Part shown: positions 59,886-64,000 of the stretch, in pieces
Layout: the number at the start of each line of letters is the position of its first letter
Numbering within the stretch: the stretch's first letter is position 1
NCBI GenBank assembly: GCA_035278025.1
Contig: DATEJK010000177.1
Span: 18,007-82,006 of the forward strand
Direction: 5' to 3'
Length of the DNA stretch: 64,000 nt
From: JAICWP01 sp035278025
Lineage (GTDB): Bacteria; Acidobacteriota; Terriglobia; Terriglobales; Acidobacteriaceae
The notes under the pieces: generated by a model
Seen by the model: the letters and a program-made list of their open reading frames with translations, nothing else
Told to the model about the DNA's origin: nothing
Databases searched by the model: none
Translations under genes and position numbers: made by a program

Positions 59886-59925
59886 GGGCGCGGCTTAAGC
59901 CGCGCCCCAGCAGTACTCTTTTTCC
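59886..59925 (+). terminator. Probable intrinsic terminator after gap
   Basis: A perfect 22-bp palindrome GGGCGCGGC-TTAA-GCCGCGCCC (59886-59907), followed after about ten bases by a T-rich run (CTCTTTTTCC). The T-run is further away than normal. A family A repeat follows at 59928-59990. Confidence 0.6.
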
Positions 59926-60051
59926 TGTGTCATCCCGGGTGAGCGCAACTGATCCCGCTTTGCGGGAGAGGGGCGCGAGTCGAGGGACCTTGTGCTTAAA
60001 CCTGAATGCGCCCGCGCCAAATCGGCAAGGCGCCTCGGCAAGGAGTCCGTT

Positions 60052-61296
60052 GTGAGCACTCATCGCCAAGCTGTTGGGCACCGTGAAGGCATCGGCAAAC
60101 TTTCCATCCGCGACCTGCCCTTGAACGACCACCGCATCTTCATGCGCGTGGATTTCAACGTGCCCTTGTCCGAGGATGGCGGCGTGCTCGATGACACGCG
60201 CATTCGTGAAACCCTTCCCACCATCGAATACGCGTTGCGGCATGGGGCGCGGCTGATTCTGGCTTCGCACCTGGGCCGGCCCAAGGGCAAGGCCAATCCG
60301 CGCATGAGCCTGCGCCCCGTGGCCGAGCGTCTGCGCATGTTGCTTGATACCCAACTGGGGCGCGGCGAGAATGTCGGCTTCTCCACCGATTGCGTCGGCA
60401 TTCAGGCCGAGGAAATGGCGGGCAAGCTGGAGAAGGGCCAGACCCTGCTGCTGGAGAACCTGCGCTTCCATCCCGAAGAAGAAGCCAACGATGAAAAGTT
60501 CTCCCGCCAGCTGGCCAACCTGGCCGATTTCTACGTGAACGACGCCTTCGGCACCGCCCACCGCGCCCATGCCTCCACCGTGGGCATTACCAGGTTCGTG
60601 CAGAAATCCGCCGCCGGCCTGCTCATGGAAAAGGAACTGGAATACCTGGGCCGCGCCATGCAGCACCCGCAGCATCCCTTCGTGGCTATTCTGGGCGGCG
60701 CCAAGGTGAGCGACAAAATCGCGGTCATCCGCAACCTCATGAACAAAGTGGACGCCCTGCTCATCGGCGGCGGCATGGCCTATACCTTCCTCAAGGCCCA
60801 GGGTCACCCGGTGGGCAAGTCGCTGGTGGAGGAAGACAAGCTCGACTTGGCCCGCCACATTCTGCAGGACGCCAAAGCCAAGGGCATGAAGTTCCTGCTG
60901 CCCGTGGACCACGTGGTGGCGCAGAAGCTTGATCCGGCGGCGCTGACCCGCACGGTCGCGGAGATTCCCGCCGACCAGATGGCGCTCGACATCGGCCCCA
61001 AAACGGTGGAGCTGTTTACCGCGGAAATTGCCCGCGCCCGCACCATTGTGTGGAACGGGCCCGTGGGGGTGTTTGAGGTGGAGCCCTTCTCTCACGGCAC
61101 CAGGCGAATCGCCCACGCCGTGGCCGACAATGTGGGCGTGACTTCCATCGTGGGCGGCGGCGACACCGTTTCCGCCGTTCACGACGCCGGCGTCGCCGAC
61201 CGCATTACCCATATCTCCACCGGCGGCGGCGCGTCGCTGGAGTTCATGGAAGGCAAAAAGCTGCCCGGGGTGGAAGCGCTGACCGTCGCGCCGTAG
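60052..61296 (+). CDS. pgk: Phosphoglycerate kinase
   Basis: A 414-residue enzyme that makes ATP from 1,3-bisphosphoglycerate. Motifs: RVDFNVPLSEDG (substrate), LASHLGRPKGKANPRMSL, LENLRFHPEEEANDE, DAFGTAHRAHASTVG, the nucleotide-binding GGAKVSDKIAVIRNL and the C-terminal VGGGDTVSAVHDAG. The start is the GTG at 60052, with AAGGAG six bases upstream; an upstream TTG (59992) is only an extension of the frame. The 3' end runs straight into a 42-bp tandem array whose first unit overlaps the TAG. Confidence 0.98.
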   Translation: MSTHRQAVGHREGIGKLSIRDLPLNDHRIFMRVDFNVPLSEDGGVLDDTRIRETLPTIEYALRHGARLILASHLGRPKGKANPRMSLRPVAERLRMLLDTQLGRGENVGFSTDCVGIQAEEMAGKLEKGQTLLLENLRFHPEEEANDEKFSRQLANLADFYVNDAFGTAHRAHASTVGITRFVQKSAAGLLMEKELEYLGRAMQHPQHPFVAILGGAKVSDKIAVIRNLMNKVDALLIGGGMAYTFLKAQGHPVGKSLVEEDKLDLARHILQDAKAKGMKFLLPVDHVVAQKLDPAALTRTVAEIPADQMALDIGPKTVELFTAEIARARTIVWNGPVGVFEVEPFSHGTRRIAHAVADNVGVTSIVGGGDTVSAVHDAGVADRITHISTGGGASLEFMEGKKLPGVEALTVAP

Positions 61297-61463
61297 GACG
61301 GGTGGCCCATTCAAGCCCGCTTTTGGCAAGAGTGGGAGGACGGGTGCCCCACCCAAGCCTGCTTTTGGCAAGAGTGGGAGGACGGGTGGCCCACCCAAGC
61401 CCGCTTTTGGCAAGAGTGGGAGGACGGGTGGTCCACCCAAGCCCGCTTTTGGCTTGAGTGGGG
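61296..61463 (+). repeat. Tandem array of four 42-bp units after pgk
   Basis: Units start at 61296, 61338, 61380 and 61422, exactly 42 bp apart, each GGACGGGTGGCCCACCCAAG... to AGTGGGA. They derive from the family C hairpin. In the first three units the right arm reads GGCAAGAGTGGG, which weakens the stem; the fourth reads GGCTTGAGTGGG. The 42-bp period keeps frame, which creates a long spurious antisense frame. Confidence 0.92.
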
Positions 61464-61481
61464 GAGTGGGAGGAAGCATCC

Positions 61482-61598
61482 ACCCACCGTGGAAGCCCCG
61501 GACTTTAGTCCGGGGAACATGGCGCGAAAACTGACTCGGGCTTTAGCCCCTGAAATCCGGAATCCATGCCGCGCAAAAAACTGATCGCCGCCAACTGG
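61482..61598 (+). repeat. 117-bp direct repeat, copy 1 (contains the start of tpiA)
   Basis: It begins ACCCACCGTGGAAGCCCCGG (family B twin hairpin: CCCCGGACTTTAGTCCGGGG and GGGCTTTAGCCC) and runs through the ATG at 61566 into codon 11 of tpiA (…CCGCCAACTGG). Copy 2 is at 62438-62555. The upstream family C hairpin (61433 vs 62388) is also shared at lower identity. Confidence 0.9.
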
Positions 61599-62318
61599 AA
61601 GATGTACAAAACGCCCGACCAGGCGCGGGACTTCTTCCGCGCTTTTCTGCCGCTGGTCGCCAACCATACCCGGGACGAAATCGCAGTCTGCCCGCCTTTT
61701 CTCTGCATCCCCGCTGCGGTCAAGGCCTCCAAAGGTTCCAACATCGCCATCGGCGGCCAGAACATGTACTGGGAGAAGGAGGGCGCCTTTACCGGCGAGG
61801 TCTCAGCCCCCATGCTGCTGGCCTGCGGCTGCACCCACGTCATCATCGGCCACTCCGAGCGCCGCCAGTATTTCGGCGAAACCGACGACACGGTGAACAA
61901 AAAGCTGGAGCGCGCGCTGGAGGCCGGGCTTACGCCCATCGTCTGCGTGGGCGAAGTCATTCAGGAGCGCGAAGCCGGCCTCACCGAGGAGGTTCTGCGC
62001 CGCCAGTGCACCCGCGCTTTCCGTACCATCTCCGGCGAAAAAGCCGCGCGCCTGGTGGTCGCCTACGAACCCGTGTGGGCCATCGGCACCGGCCGCACCG
62101 CCACGCCGGAGCTGGCCGCCGACGCTCATCGCGTCATTCGCCAGCAGGCCGCCAAGGCGCTGGGCGAGGAACTGGCCCGCAACCTGCGCATCCTTTATGG
62201 CGGCAGCGTCAAGCCCGACAATGCCAAGGCCCTGATGGCACAGGGGGAAATTGACGGCGCCCTGGTGGGTGGCGCCAGCCTGGATCCCAAGTCATTCGCG
62301 GCGATTGTGCAGTACTGA
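61566..62318 (+). CDS. tpiA: Triose-phosphate isomerase
   Basis: A 250-residue TIM barrel that interconverts dihydroxyacetone phosphate and glyceraldehyde 3-phosphate. MPRKKLIAANWKMYKT holds the active-site Asn/Lys, His96 is in IIGHSERRQYFGE, Glu168 in VAYEPVWAIGTGRTAT, and LYGGSVKPDNAKAL is the phosphate loop. Length is normal. The region before the ATG is a family B repeat, with only a weak GGA as ribosome binding site, so its translation signal is unusual. It is the last of gap-pgk-tpiA and is flanked by direct repeats. Confidence 0.98.
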   Translation: MPRKKLIAANWKMYKTPDQARDFFRAFLPLVANHTRDEIAVCPPFLCIPAAVKASKGSNIAIGGQNMYWEKEGAFTGEVSAPMLLACGCTHVIIGHSERRQYFGETDDTVNKKLERALEAGLTPIVCVGEVIQEREAGLTEEVLRRQCTRAFRTISGEKAARLVVAYEPVWAIGTGRTATPELAADAHRVIRQQAAKALGEELARNLRILYGGSVKPDNAKALMAQGEIDGALVGGASLDPKSFAAIVQY

Positions 62319-62387
62319 AAGGCAGCCATTGGCATTTAGTAATTAGCATTTAGCCAGCCACCGGCATATCTCGATTTCGCCGGGTGG

Positions 62388-62594
62388 CCCACTCAAGCCC
62401 GCCTTTGGCTTGAGTGGGAAAGTGGGGGAAAGACTTCACCCACCGTGGAAGCCCCGGACTTTAGTCCGGGGAATATGGCGCGAAAACTGACTCGGGCTTT
62501 AGCCCCTGAAATCCGGAATCCATGCCGGGCAAAAAAACTGATCGCCGCCAACTGGGCGGGTGGCCCACTCAAGCCTGCTTTTGGCTTGAGTAAG
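62388..62594 (+). repeat. Direct repeat copy 2 with a stub of the tpiA start
   Basis: 62388-62418 is a family C hairpin. 62438-62555 repeats 61482-61598 with only a few changes (AACATGG to AATATGG, GCGC to GGGC, one extra A that shifts the frame), so ATGCCGGGCAAAAAAACTG... is a dead copy of the tpiA N-terminus. A further family C hairpin is at 62563-62594. The whole gap 62319-62736 contains nothing else. Confidence 0.9.
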
Positions 62595-62736
62595 ACTGAA
62601 TTCGCGGACGGAACGTTCCCCGGTTTTGTGAAGTGCGGGATTGTTCAGTTGCCGAATCCCGGCGCAAATTTCTCCCCTAAGAACGTTCTCCATTCAGCAC
62701 CCCACCCCGGCCCCAGGAACCTTCTCTGGAGGTCTC

Positions 62737-63774
62737 ATGTACACGATCAGAAACCTGCTCATGCTGGTTGTTGCCGCTTCCATTGTGGCGCTGTCTCAGC
62801 AGCCCCCGGATGTACCTGCGAGTTTCACCCCCGAAATCAACGCGGCACGAACGTTAGCGGTTTTCAAAACGGCAACCCTCAAGCAGTTGGCGGGGGAGAA
62901 CACTGTGCTGCCGCCCGCCTGCGACGCAAAAGGCAATGTCTATTTCCGCCCTTACGAGTCGAGAAAAAGCCCGTTGCGGTCCCCCATCTACAAATTCTCT
63001 CCGCAGGGCGAACGCGTGGCTGTTTACAGGGCCTCCGCCGATTCTGAGTTCACCGGCCAATTCAAGGGCGGCGAGGGCTTCGCTCTGGGCAAAGATGGAG
63101 AGGTCTATCAGTTAGCTGTGAGCGAAAAAGGGACCTACATTGTGCAGTTCGACCAGAACGGCGCTATCACATCCAAAATCAGGCTGCAGGCCGGCTTCAG
63201 CCCCTATCACTTCGCCGTCTTCGATTCCGGCGAATTTCTTGTCACCGGTTCGGGCGCGGACGACCCCCGCCCGCATGCTATTTACACCGGCATCTTCGAT
63301 CGCAGTGGAAAAATGGTGAAGAGAATTGTCTTTCCCGGGGATGAGCAACACACCCAGGCGGCCAATCGCGGCGACGCCGAATTTACCGAACCCGGCAACA
63401 CCATCCCCGGCAACTATGCCGTACACCGGGGAGCTGTGGTCCGCGCTTCCAATGGCAACCTCTATGTCGTCCGCTGGACCACACCGGCCCGGGTGTACGG
63501 AGTCTCGCCGGCGGGCGAAATTGTGGCTGACTTCGAGGTGAGTCCGCCCATAGATGGCAAGAAACCCTCCATCGCGGTTGCTCATGGCAGCCGGCTGGCC
63601 ATCGAATGGGAAGCCACCCAGAACGATCCCCGCGCCGGCATCACCGTTGTAGGCCTGAATGGAGAGCCTTACGCCACCTATAACGAAAAAATTGGCGTGC
63701 TGGCCTGTTACTCCGATCAGGAGCGCTTCACGTTTCTAGGAGGCACAGAGCTGAGATTCGCCCGGCCGCGGTGA
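62737..63774 (+). CDS. Secreted protein of unknown function, propeller-like
   Basis: A 345-residue exported protein with a short signal peptide (MYTIRNLLMLVVAASIVALS). The mature part has repeated strands with aromatic residues and 'G.v....' turns (DAKGNVYFRPYESRKSPLRS, GKDGEVYQLAVSEKGTYIVQ, FDRSGKMVKRIVFPGDEQHT, NGNLYVVRWTTPARVYGVSP), which suggest a six- or seven-bladed beta-propeller as in NHL or SMP-30-like proteins. No metal or catalytic signature is obvious. CTGGAGG precedes the ATG at 62737. Function unknown. Confidence 0.75.
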   Translation: MYTIRNLLMLVVAASIVALSQQPPDVPASFTPEINAARTLAVFKTATLKQLAGENTVLPPACDAKGNVYFRPYESRKSPLRSPIYKFSPQGERVAVYRASADSEFTGQFKGGEGFALGKDGEVYQLAVSEKGTYIVQFDQNGAITSKIRLQAGFSPYHFAVFDSGEFLVTGSGADDPRPHAIYTGIFDRSGKMVKRIVFPGDEQHTQAANRGDAEFTEPGNTIPGNYAVHRGAVVRASNGNLYVVRWTTPARVYGVSPAGEIVADFEVSPPIDGKKPSIAVAHGSRLAIEWEATQNDPRAGITVVGLNGEPYATYNEKIGVLACYSDQERFTFLGGTELRFARPR

Positions 63775-63786
63775 TCAGCGCGGCCC

Positions 63787-64000
63787 TTACGCCCCGGCGG
63801 TCAGCTTGTGGTGTTTTTGCGGTTCGGCGATTCCGTACTGCCGGATCTTATACAGCAGCGCCTTGTAGCTGATCTTAAGCATGACGGCTGCCTGCTTGCG
63901 GTTCCAGTTGGTCTGTTCCAGGGCCTGGGTAATGGCCTCGGCTTCGGCTTCGTCCTTGGCGCTCCGCGCCAGAGATTTCAGGCCGCCCCCGGAGTCGCCC
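63787..64000 (-). CDS. C-terminal end of an NtrC-type (Fis HTH) regulator, cut by the window edge
   Basis: The minus-strand frame from 64000 to the TAA at 63787 reads about 70 residues ending in a Fis-type helix-turn-helix (AEAITQALEQTNWNRKQAAV, then MLKISYKALLYKIRQYGIAE). This is the typical DNA-binding end of sigma54-dependent (NtrC-family) response regulators; the sequence 'A..LL.ISYKALLYKI..YG' is a hallmark of this group in Acidobacteria. The AAA+ and receiver parts lie beyond the window. Confidence 0.9.
   Translation of the reverse strand, partial: GDSGGGLKSLARSAKDEAEAEAITQALEQTNWNRKQAAVMLKISYKALLYKIRQYGIAEPQKHHKLTAGA

Noticed and set aside
61296..61463. Tandem repeats as a possible CRISPR array
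   Set aside because: The units are contiguous without unique spacers and no cas gene is present.
62445..63047. 200-codon plus-strand frame that begins with a TpiA-like KKLIAANW segment
   Set aside because: It is the duplicated tpiA start running on in another frame over the real secreted-protein gene at 62737.

Overview
The window is a 64 kb stretch of GC-rich bacterial chromosome, dense in genes on both strands. It suggests an uncultured or poorly studied Acidobacteriota (class Terriglobia-like). The reasons are the GC-rich codon use, a PEP-CTERM protein, many secreted proteins of unknown function, PQQ synthesis genes, a MerR/TPR hybrid, MacB-type permeases without an ATPase, and intergenic repeats of the 'TGTCATCCTGAG...GAAGGACCT' type. 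This assignment is inference; no 16S or ribosomal marker is present. There is no prophage, no IS element with a transposase and no CRISPR array.

Layout. 1-10.9 kb: a cut-off M20 peptidase, a methyltransferase, tRNA-Thr, an M3 peptidase, a 2OG-Fe(II) oxygenase, a MerR-TPR protein, an acyl-CoA dehydrogenase and several small envelope proteins. 11.2-17.1 kb: a five-gene membrane-stress operon (XRE regulator, NfeD, DUF1648/PH-like protein, flotillin, PspA). A near-perfect sigma70-type promoter is buried in a 36-bp palindrome upstream of it, and a PAS histidine kinase is divergent to it. 17.3-36.7 kb: c-di-GMP genes (GGEEF cyclase, PAS-GGDEF-EAL, PilZ), an fn3 protein, trmJ and tRNA-Arg with tandem partial copies, a PEP-CTERM protein, an aminotransferase, two MacB-type permeases and a truncated 3-hydroxyacyl-CoA dehydrogenase. 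36.7-41.3 kb: an alpha-L-fucosidase and a complete pqqABCDE operon, including a 25-residue pqqA. 41.4-45.4 kb: the edge of an exopolysaccharide locus (CpsB-type phosphatase, ExeA-type ATPase fused to a TonB C-terminal domain, NusG/RfaH-type antiterminator). 45.8-58.6 kb: a LuxR regulator with a degenerate receiver, PilZ, methyltransferase, SDR, a large secreted tail-fibre-like protein, a second fn3 protein, an M50 protease with CBS domains, lipoproteins including a PQQ-type sugar dehydrogenase, and a P-loop kinase. 58.8-62.3 kb: the glycolytic set gap-pgk-tpiA. The right edge has a secreted protein and the C-terminal end of a Fis-type (NtrC-family) regulator.

How it works together. PQQ made by pqqABCDE could supply the lipoprotein dehydrogenase at 56.3 kb. 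The XRE/NfeD/SPFH/PspA operon looks like a self-regulated membrane-repair module. Two GGDEF proteins and two PilZ proteins point to c-di-GMP control.

A second theme is a set of interspersed intergenic repeats, all copies I found having the same polarity. They have remodelled gene ends: the tail of pqqE, the stop of the truncated dehydrogenase, the stop of trmJ, and a duplicated tpiA start.
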